From positions 34,673,501 to 34,737,500 of the forward strand of contig NC_058341.1 in assembly GCF_905475395.1 (NCBI RefSeq): a stretch of 64,000 bases of DNA, in the 5' to 3' direction. The stretch comes from Chrysoperla carnea. Its lineage: Eukaryota; Arthropoda; Insecta; Neuroptera; Chrysopidae. Both the position numbers and the translations under genes were made by a program. Shown here piece by piece: positions 24,401 through 38,529 of this stretch; the stretch's first letter is position 1, and each line of letters starts with the position of its first letter. Under the pieces are notes generated by a model, which saw only the letters and a program-made list of their open reading frames with translations, did not search any database and was not told where the DNA came from.

Positions 24401-27400
24401 ATGTATTTCTTATGTGCTTATATATGGAGCCATTCAACTGTTTTGAGAATAGGATTCAAACCAAGTTTAACTTTTTAGTGCCTAAAGTTATAGGATAGTC
24501 TTGCCTCTCGAAAGCAAAAAAAAGTAAACATGTGCACATAGAAAGTAAATACTGTTTTAAATTTTGGTATTTGAAATGAGATAGGAAAGTTTATCCCGTG
24601 TAGGTGGAAAAACTATTCTCAGATACATTTTTGTGGAAAAAGACAAAGAACATTTATTTCATGCTACTTTGCTTTCAAACACTTCCAGTTTTAAGCGGAG
24701 TTTATTTTCTATAAATTTTCGCCTCTCAATTTTTTTCGTTATCTTGTTTTGAAATACCAAAGCATCGATTTTTCTGGCAGATAATCTGACTTGTTCCTCT
24801 TTTACAGAGTTCTGTGTATTTATTGTAGATTCTCTTTATGTCTCAATTGTCCTTAAATAAATCCCAAGCAATAAACGATATTTTGAAACACCTGATTATC
24901 CAAATTTTTTTTATGGCAAAATGTTCATTTTTCATGTAAATTTATAAATTTCACTTACACTAGAATGAATTTCACTTACTTTCAGTTAGTTGTTTGTTTG
25001 CTTTGCGTGTTTTTATTTGATTTTAATCAAACGAAATCTCTTTTTATCTTTTACTACGGTAAAATGTCCTAAATATTTTGCTCTTTAATAGCACATAGAT
25101 TTAGTTAGGATGTTTGCTATATTTCTTATTCAAACCGCAGATGAATTTTCCAATTTTTAATGGATTGTCCGTAAATAAGCCCTAAACTTGTTTATATATT
25201 CCCACATTGTATGTACAACCAAACAAACCATTTGAGGTTTTTTAAAGCAATATAAATATTAAAAAGACATATTTATAGTTGTCATAACCTGCATATATAC
25301 TCCTTAGAATATATAAAATCCCTGGAATGTATACCATAACATAACATTTAGATTTATACTACAGCACATGTATATTTATTATTCCTGTATACGTAATATA
25401 TTTTCAACCTTGTAAAGGAAAAACAGGTTTGAATCCAGTTGGGGTCCCTGTAACAACTGTAAACTCTACATGACACCATCTCTTTTAGTTAGATTGATTA
25501 AATTGGAAAGTTGACCGTGGCTAATTGGTAGTGGCCCTTCTTAATCCATTTGGAGGATTGACCATTTAGTTATTTTTTCATAATAATTCTTTAACCACTC
25601 ATCAAAATTTGCTTTCAAACATTATCAATTTTAAATGTTTTATCAAGTTCAAAACGAAAAGAAACAAATTGAATCGCAGGGAAATAGGACTAGGAATATA
25701 AAATCAAAACTTTACAGTTGATTTAGTTGGACGTGTTCTCTCTTTATTGAGATTTCTTCAGCGACTACAAATTATAATTATCAAAATTACAATATAATCT
25801 CCAATACATAAGTACTTAGAAAAAATAAATTAAATGAACAAATAAAAATTCAGGAATTCGTTTAACTTCCTTGTGATTTGATTATCAAATTTTTCGGATC
25901 TTCTAATCTCTCTTCCCACGGTTTCTTGGAATCTTTTCTCAAAATTCTGCTACATAATAACAGAACATAAACTCAAAACCGGACTTTATCCTACTGAATG
26001 ATTTACGGTAGTAGTCGTTTGTGAATGTGATTCCTCTTACTTTGCCGTTATGGCTTTGATGTTAAGATTTTCCACAAGTTTAATCATTTTTTGGCTATAT
26101 TTTAACACTAGTTTCTGGCTATACTTGCCAAAATATCGTGTAGAATACTTCTGCTTTTTATGTATAATAAGGAAAGACCATTTAAGTTCTCTTTCACAGC
26201 AGCAATTTGACCATCCAAAACGAGCGATTGTTTTCTATTTTGAACATTAATGTGAGTAATCATGGAATCTCCCATATTAAAATTGGTGTTCTTCAGCTAA
26301 CAAATATAGATTTAAATAGTGGTGTCCCTGGTGGTGAAAGAAGGCTTTATTTTCTGCGTTTGTATTCTAAAGCAAACGTTATAATTTCGATAAACGTTAT
26401 AAAGTCTATGCCCCTCTCAAAATTTAATTCTACACCCGCCCTTGAGTAAAACTACTTTACCATATTCTATCCATATGACGTACGGGACACACACATAACA
26501 AAACAAACTGAAAGAAAATCGTATAAATAATTTAAATATAATATTTTTTTCATATATTTTTCTTGTTGATATTTTCAGGAAGCATATCCAGTTAAATTGA
26601 AGGAAGTTCATGTTGTGAATGTATCACCATTGGTTGATACAATTGTCAATTTCGTAAAACCATTTATTAAGGAAAAAATCCGTAATCGTATTCACATTCA
26701 TTCAGATATGGAATCATTACATAAATTTATACCAAAAGATGTCTTACCAGAAGAATATGGTGGTACTGCTGGCAAACTTCAAGTATTCCATGGTGAGTGG
26801 ATTATTGAACAAACATATAAAATGGATCTGATTCAAAATATAAAAAATGATTAATCATTCTAATTTCTCTTTTACCTCGAAAATCACATAGTTATCCTTT
26901 ACTAACATGCTTATTCCAAAATAAGGAAGTCATACTTGTTCAGGCCATTATTTATAAGCTCTAGTGAGGACAACTTTCAGGAGCTTTGGTAATAATAAGA
27001 GTCCAAATATTGAACTGGAAACTTGATTCCATGAGCAGTCCCACAACCGCTATCTTTTTTTCACAATTTTGAAAATGAAGTTAAAAGTGTAAAATTGACT
27101 TGTAGAACCTGAATGGAAATGTTTTAGCAAGAAGTAAACTTGGGACGTTGGCTTTGTTTTGTAAAGAAGACAATGGCGAAGATACTATTTACCTATCCCG
27201 TTATTATTGAATGTACTAGTTAAAATATACTAGGACCATTTTATCTATACTTACAAGAAATTTTTTTGTGCATAAGATTTAATATTCTATTACTAATTTT
27301 TCTTTGCTTATTCTGATAGATCAATGGATGAAAACTCTTGAAGAATACCAACCATGGTTTGACGAACAAGAAAATATTAAAGCCGATGAATCAAAACGTC

Positions 27401-27471
27401 CAGGCAAACCAAAGACACAAGATGACTTATTCGGAATGGAAGGAAGTTTCCGACAACTTGTTATTGATTAA
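21454..27471 (+). CDS. CRAL-TRIO domain protein, alpha-tocopherol-transfer-protein-like (5 exons, 308 aa)
   Basis: Soluble carrier of a hydrophobic ligand (tocopherol/retinoid class); the ligand cannot be read from sequence. Coding exons are 21454-21598, 21778-21937, 22073-22328, 26579-26792 and 27320-27471; every junction is GT-AG and the frame closes exactly (927 nt with stop). The CRAL-TRIO N-terminal helices span about residues 15-75 (DLQIIKEWLAKEPHLPD, then DDERIMTFLRGCKF). The lipid-binding CRAL-TRIO domain spans about 95-255 (GDVYILDAS at 156-164, QEAYPVKLKEVHVVN at 187-201, EEYGG near 244-248). The C-terminus GMEGSFRQLVID is the usual insect ending, and about 300 aa is the family's length. 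There is no signal peptide or membrane segment, so it is probably cytosolic. The start is the first ATG after an acceptor at 21428-21429, implying a spliced 5' UTR. The 4.25-kb third intron holds a TA-flanked mobile element. All signature blocks are intact, so it is probably functional. Confidence 0.95.
23246..23845. mobile_element. TA-flanked inverted-repeat element (MITE) in CRAL-TRIO intron 3
   Basis: The ends GTGATGTGACGAAT (left) and ATTCGACACATCAC (right) are terminal inverted repeats with one mismatch, each flanked by TA (23244-23245 and 23846-23847). A second related motif, TATCCGCGGATA on the left and CGTATCCGCGAATC on the right, lies inside the ends. The 600-bp interior has no transposase. 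This fits a non-autonomous element of the Tc1/mariner (TA-target) type. Confidence 0.65.
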
Positions 27472-27590
27472 GTTCACATAGATTTAATTTCATTAAAAAA
27501 AAAAATTATGCTTACATTATGTAAGTTGCATGCATATACGATTTTGCCAAGCGCGGAAAAAACTCAATTCTTTGAGCATGGGCAATAGAC

Positions 27591-27770
27591 AATAAAGAGG
27601 TTTTTCATTATTCTCCATAAATTTTGATTTCTCATGTTGTTAAAATTTGTTTTCATAACTTTTTTTGGGCATGCCTTTTTTTCATTAGAATACTTGTAGC
27701 ACGATTTTCATTAGCGTTATTATTGTTTTTTTTTTTCACGAATTTTATACGAACATTTAAAAATAATAAA
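27591..27770 (+). terminator. Poly(A) signals of the CRAL-TRIO gene
   Basis: AATAAA hexamers lie at 27591-27596 and 27765-27770, 120 and 294 bp after the stop codon. Either or both could direct 3' end formation. Confidence 0.55.
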
Positions 27771-27904
27771 GAAAATATTGTTTAACTAAAATAGTTTTAT
27801 TATTCCAAAATAAGAATTCCTGGTGTAAGCGTAGTGACAAGAGTTTTGACCGAATCGAGTTTTTAGAAAAAATGAAAAGCATATTCGGAAGTAATAATTT
27901 AACC

Positions 27905-28340
27905 AATTGTAGGGAAAGGTGGTCTAAAATGATCTCCCTACGAAAAAATGTAATTTAAAGCCAAACTATTTGACATATGTACATCGAAATATTTTCGAGT
28001 TCTTTATTCAAATGTTACAATATTGGTATTTAAATTTCTTTTGATCTGTTCAAATTATTAGAACTATTCAATATTTCTCAAAAGGGATCGTTTTGACCGA
28101 CCTTGTGACGATAGTGGGTAAAATGATTTCATTTCGTTTTTTGTCAAACAGTTCACGTAAAATATTAACTGTTCTTTTACATTGCATCAAAGATTAGTAT
28201 GAAAACAAAAATATGTGGTAAATTCATCTAAATCAACACATTCAAGACCTTTACATGATGGGAGATCATTTTATCTATTATAATTTTACACACAAAATAG
28301 GGATCCTAAAGGGGATCATTTTACCCGTAACGACATATTT
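27905..28340. mobile_element. Possible inverted-repeat element downstream of CRAL-TRIO
   Basis: The left end contains GTCTAAAATGATCTCCCT and the right end AGGGGATCATTTTACCCG, which are imperfect reverse complements. Two further GATCATTTTA/GATCGTTTT motifs lie between. No coding sequence and no clear target duplication, so this is a tentative MITE call. Confidence 0.35.
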
Positions 28341-31300
28341 GAATTTCGTCGTAAAATATGAAATAATAATTAAAATAATTTTAAAAGTTTTGAAATGTAA
28401 ATTATGAAAATGTGGTTCAATTTTCGATTCGTTAGACATATTACAAAAAATTTTGTTTCGGTATATCTCTGGTTTTGAATTTGAAACATTTGGAGTTGCG
28501 TGTAATGAAAATTAAAATCGAATGTTAAATAATGGTTTTCGACTGTTTTTATCAAACACATGAAAAATTTTTAATAAAAAAAGAAGACGGCTAAAATAAC
28601 AATCAGCTTGATAACATTATACTTACAATGAAATAAGTGTATTAAATTTAGTTTATTAAATAGCAACTTTTTTGTTCATATACCTAACAAGTTGCATAAC
28701 TTAATAGTCACATTTTTATCTTCTGGAGATTGGAGTAGCCCTAAACTTCCATGAAAATAATTTTTTTAACGAAACTATGGAATCATGACATCGTTAAACA
28801 TTCATTTTATTCTATTTTAGTCAATTTTCATGGTTTGATTGTATTTTTAAGTGAGATTGTTCTCGAAAAAGGTTAGCCGGCAATTTTTAAGTTTTTTAAA
28901 CTTAAAAAATTTGCAAACATAATAATTACTTTCTAGATTTTAAAAGCCTGAAAATTATTGCTCCTATTAAATGACGTCTCTATGGTGATTCGTAAAAAGT
29001 GGCGTCATTTTTGTTTAATGAGAAGTTTTAAACGTTCATATTTTTCATATTTCTACAGATTTTCAAAAACCGATTTCACTATCTTGTAGGTACGTGAAGT
29101 GAAACCTCTTCCTCTAAAGCAATTTTTTGTTAATATCTCTATTGGAAGCGTGTAACCTTGCCAAAACTCATTCACTATAAGCCATGTTTTTATCGTAAAC
29201 GTCTAATTTAATAACTAACTTTTCAACAAAATAATATTGCGATTAAGAATTCCTACCCGCAGTAAGATAAGCTTATTTTGACCCATTTGTATGATGTTAT
29301 TTTCATATCTAACAGATGTTTAGATTTATTGTTTTATAAAATGATAACAAAATATTTAGATTTAGAAGTTATGTTTAATAATAAGATAGGTATTTGCATA
29401 TACCATAATTTTGCAGGTGTTCAAAAAATATAATTATTGAAAAAGATTATTCATAAATAATATACTAACGAATAGGCTTATTATTTTAATATGCATCAAA
29501 TGATACAAAACATTGTTTTGTTTAATCATGCATATTAATTGTAATTTAATATTTATATTATTTATTATTTTTTTGTATGTGAATAAACGCTAATATGCTA
29601 GTGTGAAATTTTTAAAAATAATTCACACACATAAGTCAAGTGTGAACTATGATTATAATCATGATGCAAAAAATACCCGTTAAAAACTGATCGGGTCTGA
29701 TGGGATCTTTTTATTTTATTTTTATACCATGTATATATGAAATATATCATAGTATATTAAGTTTAGCCCCAAGTTTGTAACGCTTAAATATATTGATGGA
29801 ATCATTACAAAATATTTTGAATTCTTAAAAATTATTTTTAGTTCTATTTTATCAACTTAATCAAAATATTTGGTAATAATATCGTTATACTATTATAAAA
29901 TTTATAAAGTTGTGAACAATTATGAACCGTGTCCTAAAGCTGTCACATTAGATGCGTAAGATCAGAGGCAGGATCAAATTCTAAGAAGAAAATTTGTTTT
30001 AATTTCGACTGGATTAACAAGATAGAGCTTTGTTTGTAATTTTTAAATTTGTGTATTAATACTAGTCAACTTGAATTTTTTTAACTAAAACATAGTAGTC
30101 GAAAATACTTACTTACCTTCTTAGTGATACGTTAGATTAAAAAACTGCAGCTTCTATTGGAAATTTAATCTTTATTTCCATCTAATTTTGTAACGCGATA
30201 GTTTTGGTTTATCCATAATTGATATTGTATTGCATATCGTAAAGACACTTAAAGGTAAGAGAAAATTGAATATCCATTTTCACTTTTAAATTTATTTAAG
30301 TAATCCATTTATTTATTTATGTTTTAACATTCCAAAAATATAGAAAAATTTTAACTAAATTATGAAATACATAAAAATGCTTCTACTTACACAAAAATTA
30401 TAAATATTGATTAAAGAGAAATAATTGTAAACGAAGTAATTAATGAAATATACAATTATGGTAAGATATTATCAGTTAAATTTTTTAAATTTATGTCTCA
30501 ATTCCTCACGTTCATGGACGTACCCAGATTTTGCTACAAAGGAAGCAGTAAAAAAAGTGCTTTGGGCAAAGCATAAATATTTAGCCTAAAAATTGCATAA
30601 ATTCAACCCACAAAGGTTAGAAAAAATTAGTTGGAGGTACAGTAGTCCCAACAGGGAATTAAAAAAAATTTGCATACTCAGTTATGATACTTTTTTTATA
30701 TTTTGGTTTTTGGGACAGAGGGACAGAGGACACTAAAGGAAGTTGTCTATATGCTTAATATTTCAGTTATTATCAGTATGACGATAATCTTTTATTCAAC
30801 ATCTTTTAAATTGCATCTTAAATTCGTTGTATTACAACGAATAATTAAATTCTAAGAATAATTTATTTTATTTTAATTCCTTTCAATTTTATTAAAACTT
30901 GTAACATTTTTAATTTTAAATTCCTGTTTAAACTATTTTGACTAAGTTTTAGATAAAAGCAGCACATTCGGTCAACGGAAAATCTTTGATTGCAAATAGA
31001 TCCGAAAATATAATAATAGTTAAAGATATCTTTAAAGAAAATAAAATTGTCTACAAAAAAGATTCTTCTTAGTAGAAAAGTTTCATACTTTTCAAAGGAA
31101 CCGAATAAGGCTCAATTGAAGAGTTATGTGTTGCTGCAAATGCATGACATCCGTTAGGACAGAGACGCGTAGAATAGTATTATTTGGACATACAATTTTG
31201 ATACTTGCACAATGGAAATGGTCTTTCTAATAGGAAAAATAAAATTAACAATTTTTGAAAATTTTCGACTTATGCAATATTTTTAAGTCAATCCAGTAAT

Positions 31301-32118
31301 AAATGCGTTAAGAAACTTTTGGAAATTTTACATTTTCATTAAATTGGTTTCCTGCTTTATGAGGGTTTTATTTTTATGAATAAGGTATAACATACATTTG
31401 AAGGAATCGAGTTTTTCGACCATCGTTTTCTCTACCATGTAATACGTCAAAAGGAAGTCATTGGTGACACAATATCTATGAAAAAATGGCTCAAGTGTCG
31501 AAAGGGTTTGAAAATTGAATGCAATTGCAAAAAACGCTTGAAAAATTACTTTCAGTTTCTTTAGTTATACTGCTCTATTACCTTATCTGTTTCTTCTTTA
31601 CAATATTATCATTTGTGCAAAAATCAAAAGTCCTTTGACGTTTTTTTCGATATAAAACTGATAGAATTTACAGTCAATAGAATTAATGAAGTTGTATAAG
31701 AAGGAGAAATGGTAAATCAGTATTTATTGTTTATTATTTATGATAATTTATATTTTATGATCGCCATGAAAATTTTTGGAAAGTTATTGACTTCTTGAAT
31801 GACGCATCAATGCCTCAAAGGTAATACATAAAACGAACCCACTTATTTTATAATTTTAATTTAACATTTATTTCATAATATTGAAGTACTTTCACTTAAA
31901 CAGATTGATTATGGTAATTTTGAACTGTGGAAATAAATAATACATTCATGACTCATTCCTATTCTACCATTATTTATTGGAATTTATCCGTCAGCGTATA
32001 CACTATGTCTACGAGTAAACCTTCAATAATATTATCTTTTATTTATTTTATTAATAATAATTTTCTTACTCACATCTTACACCATACGAATAACTTCCCA
32101 ATATAAAAAAAACAGTTA
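28341..32118. other. Intergenic, no gene recognised
   Basis: AT-rich and apart from a family B end at 29726-29800 without recognisable features. All open frames are short and lack splice support. Confidence 0.5.
29726..29800 (-). repeat. Dispersed repeat family B, 3'-end fragment
   Basis: The reverse complement reads GCGTTACAAACTTGGGGCT, then TTAATATACTATGATATA, then a palindromic end around TTTCATATATACATGG. It matches the final 75 bp of the copies at 1-262 and 41387-41795. Confidence 0.75.
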
Positions 32119-32405
32119 AAAAAAAAAAACTCGATCGACTCGAAACGACCGATCGTTACGAAATTCTTTTCGGATCATATTGCCGCTAATACGCTTCGCT
32201 CGAAACTGTCGAAAAATGATCACGAACGTAAGTACACACTCATACTTCTTCTCCGAATTGGTGTTGTTGCCTTTTCCTGACCATGAAACGTAAAGATATG
32301 TTGAAAATTTCGATGACATCCAGACATAATAATGAGATACTTATAAGGTGATAGTGTGGTAGTGATCGGTTTCGAGAGTCGTCCGCGCGAGTGTGGATGA
32401 GGGGC
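32119..32405. promoter_or_regulatory. CpG- and GC-richer patch with a strong splice donor
   Basis: This 290-bp stretch has many CpG dinucleotides (for example TCGATCGACTCGAAACGACC and GTCCGCGCGAG), in contrast to its AT-rich surroundings. A near-consensus donor, GAAC|GTAAGTAC (GT at 32228-32229), follows on the plus strand. This could be a promoter with a non-coding first exon. No TATA/initiator pair at correct spacing is evident, and no downstream exon can be assigned; the GH9 gene is the next plus-strand gene, 19 kb away. Confidence 0.3.
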
Positions 32406-32429
32406 TTGAGAAAGTTATAAAAAGCTAAA

Positions 32430-32515
32430 AGGAGTTACACAGACAGACAGACAGACATATCACACACACACAACGGTCAAACTTAAAACACCCCTTTTTT
32501 TTAATTTGGGGGTTA
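32430..32515 (+). repeat. Dispersed repeat family C, 3' end
   Basis: A CAGA tract (about 32440-32457), a CACA tract, then CAACGGTCAAACTTAAAACA and CCCC-T-run-GGGGGTTAAAAAC, the standard 3' end of this family. Confidence 0.75.
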
Positions 32516-35500
32516 AAAACATCAAAAATGAATTTGTATGGAGCTTAATACTTGTGCGTCGCAATACTTTGCGCATCAGATATTGATATTAATTTGGAAT
32601 TTTCCTTGATAATAATTATAGATATGATTATTTTGTGGTAAATCTAGTAAATAGTATTCATAGATAAATACGTACACCATAAATTATTAGGAATTTTCTA
32701 ATACTAGCTTATAAAAGGAACTTATAAATTTTTATTATTTTTTTAAAACATTTATTAACATTAAGTTCTTAGTAATAAAAGTGTTTAACGTACAAAGTGT
32801 TTTTTTTCCACTATATGATAATAATTACACAAAACCACTTTTGCCGTTCGTATAATATGATAGTTTGCTGATAGTTACAAAGGAAATATCACGAACACAT
32901 GTAATATGTGTACCTATCTTTTCTTTTTATCTTACCATAATTTATGATTTAATCTCTGCAGTAGGTAAAATTATTGAAATACAGTATGGACTTGTGATTG
33001 ATTTCTCGTTATTATTTGTTGAGTGATTTATTCGTTATTATTCATATGGTAAGTGCGTGACAGAACTTGCTGTTATATTCGGAGAGGCCATGAGTATTCA
33101 GGATGTTCTGTTATTCATAGCCGAAAATTATACCATTAAATTAAGCTTATCAAGACAAATCGAACAGTTTTTTACTAAATTTCGATCTGAGACCTGATTC
33201 GGGAGATGTGGCTATGGAAAAATAGAAAGATTTATGAATTCACAAACCTATCAAATTCATTAAATTAGTAAGTGTCGCTTTAGACTATAGAAGGGGTTAT
33301 CATAAAACAATAATTGAATGTAAATTGATTTAATTGGGTAGCGAATACTAAAAATAATATTTTGTTGTCTTTATTTATAAAGAAAATACAAAAATAGTAC
33401 AAACCTATTTATCAAATTATTTCACCAATACAGTCACACTTAGATGTGGAAGGTATCAAATTATATATTAACATAGGTATGGGAGAGTTAAATTGTGTAA
33501 TACATAACCCATAATGTCTTAGGATAACAGTCGAAGCTTATATGTTCAAAAGAACATATTTTGATATACGTTGCGTTCATTTTACAAAGAGGATAATCAG
33601 TATTGCTATATCTTTAATTTGGAAAATTGAATCGAAAAATCATACTTTTACTAAAGATATTTAATACAAGTATTTTCTTAAATTATTAAATTAATCTTCT
33701 CGCAAACGAAAACTGATGTTAATTAACTCATATATCATCATAGTTTCGATTTATACGTAAACTAATTCCATCGGATCCGGTTTTAGTATCTCTGTATACG
33801 ATCAACAACTGTTAGTATATCATTAAGTATATTTATTTGAATACCTAAAATCAATTAGTCATCAATTATAATTTATAATTCTCCGAATAATTTAATAAGA
33901 TATCTCAACATATGTAATTTGTAAAATGATTTTAATACTGTTATTAAAATGACGTCAGTTTTATGTTTTATGTGATCTTTAAAATGTGGATGTTGTATTA
34001 GACAATCAGACGTTCTATAAAGTCTTTCAATAAGAGTGATACGTTTTAAAATTTATATTAAAAAATTCAATTTAACTTTTCTACAAGAAGTGCTTAGTAT
34101 TTAGTTAGACACTTGAATTATACGTTGATTGTTGATTTTTTAATGCAATGCAAAGAAAGTAATAATTAATTAATTAAAACAGAAGTTTTTCACTGCACAA
34201 ATGAAATAAAGTAATGTTAAACGAGTCGTGGTTGACATTTTCAAAATAGTTTATTCATAGTAAAATTTGAATATCAATGCTTCAAAATAATACAAAATAT
34301 TTATCATTCTTATTGGAAGACCCTACATAATAAAATCATACATAGTGTAGGAAGACGACTAGTTATTGGGTACAAATTGGTACGGGGAGTAATGAACAAA
34401 TGCTCTACTATAAAGATTTTTTCTCAATTTACGATAAAATTGCTTACTCAAAATTTAAGCAATAAGAAATATACACAAAGTATTGAAATGAAAAAGATTG
34501 TTTATAAAAAAAGAAGACAACTTTAACTAGAAAATTTTTATTGAAAAGCACACAGGCTCGATAAAAAGCATTCAACCAACAGAATTCTAGTAAAATTTCG
34601 ACACTTTTTTGGGATATTTTTGTAAAAGTTTGATAAAAAAAACATACAAAATTAAATCGGTCGATTGAACGTTTCAGATGTTCTTTTATATGAAATATCT
34701 TTCTTATCTATATCCGCATAAAATTCTTTAATTCCAAGTAAAATCAAAATTAACAATTATGGGTTTTTCATACAAAGTATTTTTATACAATTTTTTATTT
34801 TGAATATTTTTTAAGGAGTACTGAATCTCGTATAGTTACAAAACTTGTTTTTATATAATGCACAATCTACTTTCGCGTAATTTTTTTAAAATTCTCAATA
34901 AAATTAAATTAAGAAGAAGAAACCACGGTTTTTATCCAAAATATTTTCTTTAATTTTAAAGATTTTCCTTGATTTTATTATAAATTTTCATATATTTTAT
35001 GTATAAATTTTAATTTTGATTTTTCGGCTCAATTAAAAAACCTTTCTGTAATTCATAACTGATAAACATATGGCGAACATTTTAAATTAAAAAGTTGTTC
35101 TTTATAAAAACACAACAATTTTGTGTTTGAAACAAGTTTTTGTAAACCAGATAGTTTAGATAGGAATTGATAACAAAAATACCTTATAAAACCCTTTAAA
35201 AAACTACAAATCATAGTTTTTTGCGCGTTTCTTGATTCAATTTGAACAAATAATGTTCTTAATAGAAAAACAAACCACTTTTATTGGAATTTTTTCGAAG
35301 AGTGGCTAGATTCTGTAGAAGACATACCTACGAAAAAATATATATTTGTGTAAAACTTTTCAGTCGTTTTTGCCTAAACTGTACGGTTTGGGGAAAATAT
35401 TTCGAACCAAAAATGTTTCCCTTTTAATCAATAATAACTTTCTAATTTGAAGTGTTCATCTACTTATTATTAGGTATGGAATAGAGTCAGCTTTTCATGG

Positions 35501-38500
35501 AGCCTGAAAACCTGGATCAACATTTTTTGCGTGAAACAGTCTTAAAGCTTATTTTTCGAGTTTCAAGCCTATGACAACTATAAAAGAGACACCCTGTATA
35601 GATTAGGGTAGTAAGGGATGCAAAAAAACTTAGAGTAGTCTCCCAATACCTTAAAATAAACGTAAGATGGATGAATTGGTTGTCTAGTATAGATGAATAA
35701 GGTCCATTGTGTACCAATCAATAAACGATATCTAAATATTTATGGGTAATAAATGCGTTTTCTGTATAGACACACATAGCAACATTTCGTTTACATTCAT
35801 CATATTATATTATATTGGTACATTGATTGAATAGTAATTATACAAACATATCTTTATTCATCACAATTGACCGGGATCTTATAACGAAACGAAATTTATC
35901 TGATATATGTCAAATTTTATGGAAATTAAAGTTTTCATTTTTTGTGTTTTTTTATGATGATTTTTCTGCCAGATAATGGGTTAAAGATAATTAATGGCAC
36001 AATATGACCAAAAGGTTGAAAATGGAAATTATATTGTAAATAACAAAACTATTTCAATCTTTCCTAAAATTGTACGCTGTTTGCCATTGAAAAACAAAAA
36101 AAAGTAGAAAATCGAAAAAAAAGATTTGCAGCGTAAACTTGGAAATTGGTTAAAAATTTTGTAAAAGTATTATGATTTTTCTATGTATATTCATAGGGAA
36201 ACCGTATATAAATTTTAAATGAGAAAAAAATTTCTGTGAGATTCTGAAAATTTAGAAAATATTATTATTTTACAGGATTTTCAAGCATAGTTATTGAAGT
36301 TATTTTTGGAAATATGGATTTATATTGTCCGTTAAGTCCCATATGTAGCCTTGTTCTTGTCACTTTCTAAAATTAAAAAATATCCGAATATAATTTGTCA
36401 ACAATTTTCTTTCTTAAATCATTCGAAATTCTTTAAGCTATTGTATTGTCATTATTTTATTATTTCTCTTCTAATATCGTTGACACATTAACAATTCTCA
36501 AAAAAAGCAGACAAAAAATCCTGGGAATTGTGCTTTGTTATGGGATCATGGTCTATAACATTAACATATCATATACCTATTTAATAATTATACTTTAGTC
36601 AAATACTTACTATTTATTGGCATGGTATATACATTTTTATTAAACAATCATTTATACACATATATTAATCATAGGTGGAACTAAAAAGTTTTTTAATGGG
36701 ACACCGAATTGTGTACGAAAAAGTTGATTTCATTAAACATTTTTCTATATTTTCTATTTATTTTCCATAGTCCATTGTGAAATTGTACAGCTACAGTTTT
36801 CTCTCTCCCAGGTGTGTTTGAAACATCGAATCCATCTTATTTTTAGCATTTTAACTACTTGTTCCTAAAGTACTTTTATTGAATATTAAAAATGCTGGCA
36901 AAATAGTTTTATATAAAAGTTAGCTTAAGGAAAAGCCATTGAATACATTTTTATATTTTTTTGTACTTTCTTGTGTAGAACCGAATATTAATTAATAGAA
37001 AATACGTTCAAATGGTACAAGAACAACCAAGACCGGAAGGCGTGTGCTCCAATCTTAATCTTAATCTTACCTTAAACGGCTTATGAAAGACCTTGAAAAG
37101 TGGCAAAAATATTTCTCTCTTAATTTAGAAATGAGAGCTTTGTATTTTTTCATTTAAAATAGTTTTAATTAAAAATTAAACTTTAGATAATATGTATAAA
37201 GGTTTTTATCTAAGCTATACTTCTAGCCCATATTTTGCCCCTTCTTGATATTTTAATTGATCGTCTCCAGCTTTTACAGATGCATGCGAAATTTCAACTC
37301 AATCGGAAACCGATTGGGTCAAATTTTGATAAAAACAAAATTATTATAATATTTCATCGGAAGTAATCATTTTCCTGAGCATTTTTCCAATTCCAGTGTA
37401 TAAAAAGATTGTACTTTTTCAAGCATACTAAAAGCTATGCTTTCACAAAATTAATCTTAAAATTATTATCAAGGAGAATTTACTATCAAGGATCACAGTA
37501 CACTGTATTAATATAAGCTTCACGACGCTTCCACCAAAATTATAATTCATTTTGAATTTATACTTTTTCCTGTAAAATAATATGTTAAGCAGGTTATGGG
37601 TAAAATTTAGGTTCAATTTGTAGACAAGGTCCTGGGAATTTGTATGAAAATTATAGCAATATGAAAAATTGGTGAAGGAAAGCGTTGTGCGTAAAGGGTA
37701 GCCACGTTGCGTCCAACTATTAATTTGTTAAAATATAGAATGCTGATGATGCCTATTATAATTGACTAAAATTATAAAATAATATTTTACAAAGGTATAT
37801 TATTATTACCAAGGAAACAACATCTTTTACATTTGCAAGTGATCATTCATTCTTATATTCTCATGTGCAAGGGAAATATTAACACGATTTGTTAATACCT
37901 CAACACAACTAACATACAACTTCAACACACAAAAACTTTGTGTTTGTTGTGTATATGTCTGCATTGCTCGTGAGTTGAGAGTCAAAGCGTGATACTATGT
38001 CTTATATCAGAGACGTCAAACCTCATACATAACAAATTTACTATTACTTAAATATTTAATAAAAAATAAATAAAATAAAATAAAAAAAAAATTATATTAT
38101 TGCATTGTGTACACTTTGTATGAATTCGAAAACGAAACGTTGCGTTGAAGTTTTTTTTATATACATAATTTATACCTTTAAACAAAATGTTAAGTTTGTG
38201 AAATGTGTATCTTAGTTGTGCAGGAATAAAGAAAATGTGAATTTTCTCATGTGTTTTTAAAATTCTTTTGTTTCAATTTTATTTGTTTCATTGAAATTCT
38301 CAACAGGTGAGTTTAGTTTTTTTTATCTCATATATGAATCATCGATCGCATGTTTCAATAATCTATACTAAAATTTCCGTGTAAAAAATCTTTGTTAACA
38401 CTCTCAGAATCGTGGTACGCCGTTTTAATTATTTATTCAATTTAATAAACTAGAAGAAGTCTTCTGCAATAGAAAAACACCGCCGCTTTTCAAAAATTTT

Positions 38501-38529
38501 CCTTTCCTTATAAAAATTACGAAAAATTT
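32516..38529. other. Intergenic, old repeats, no gene recognised
   Basis: AT-rich. From about 34500 to 35480 it carries blocks distantly similar to 38530-39400 (for example a TTCCAAGTAAAATCAA block at 34733 and 39336), so both are probably relics of one old repeat. A terminal motif GACACCCTGTATAG at 35588-35601 looks like the end of a TA-targeting DNA element. A 54-codon frame at 33020-33190 following a donor-like GGTAAGT is unassigned. A short hairpin lies near 37927-37951. Confidence 0.4.

Noticed and set aside
33020-33190. 54-codon open stretch following a donor-like GGTAAGT
   Set aside because: It looks coding by eye but has no start codon upstream and no family resemblance; a donor inside the frame is contradictory.
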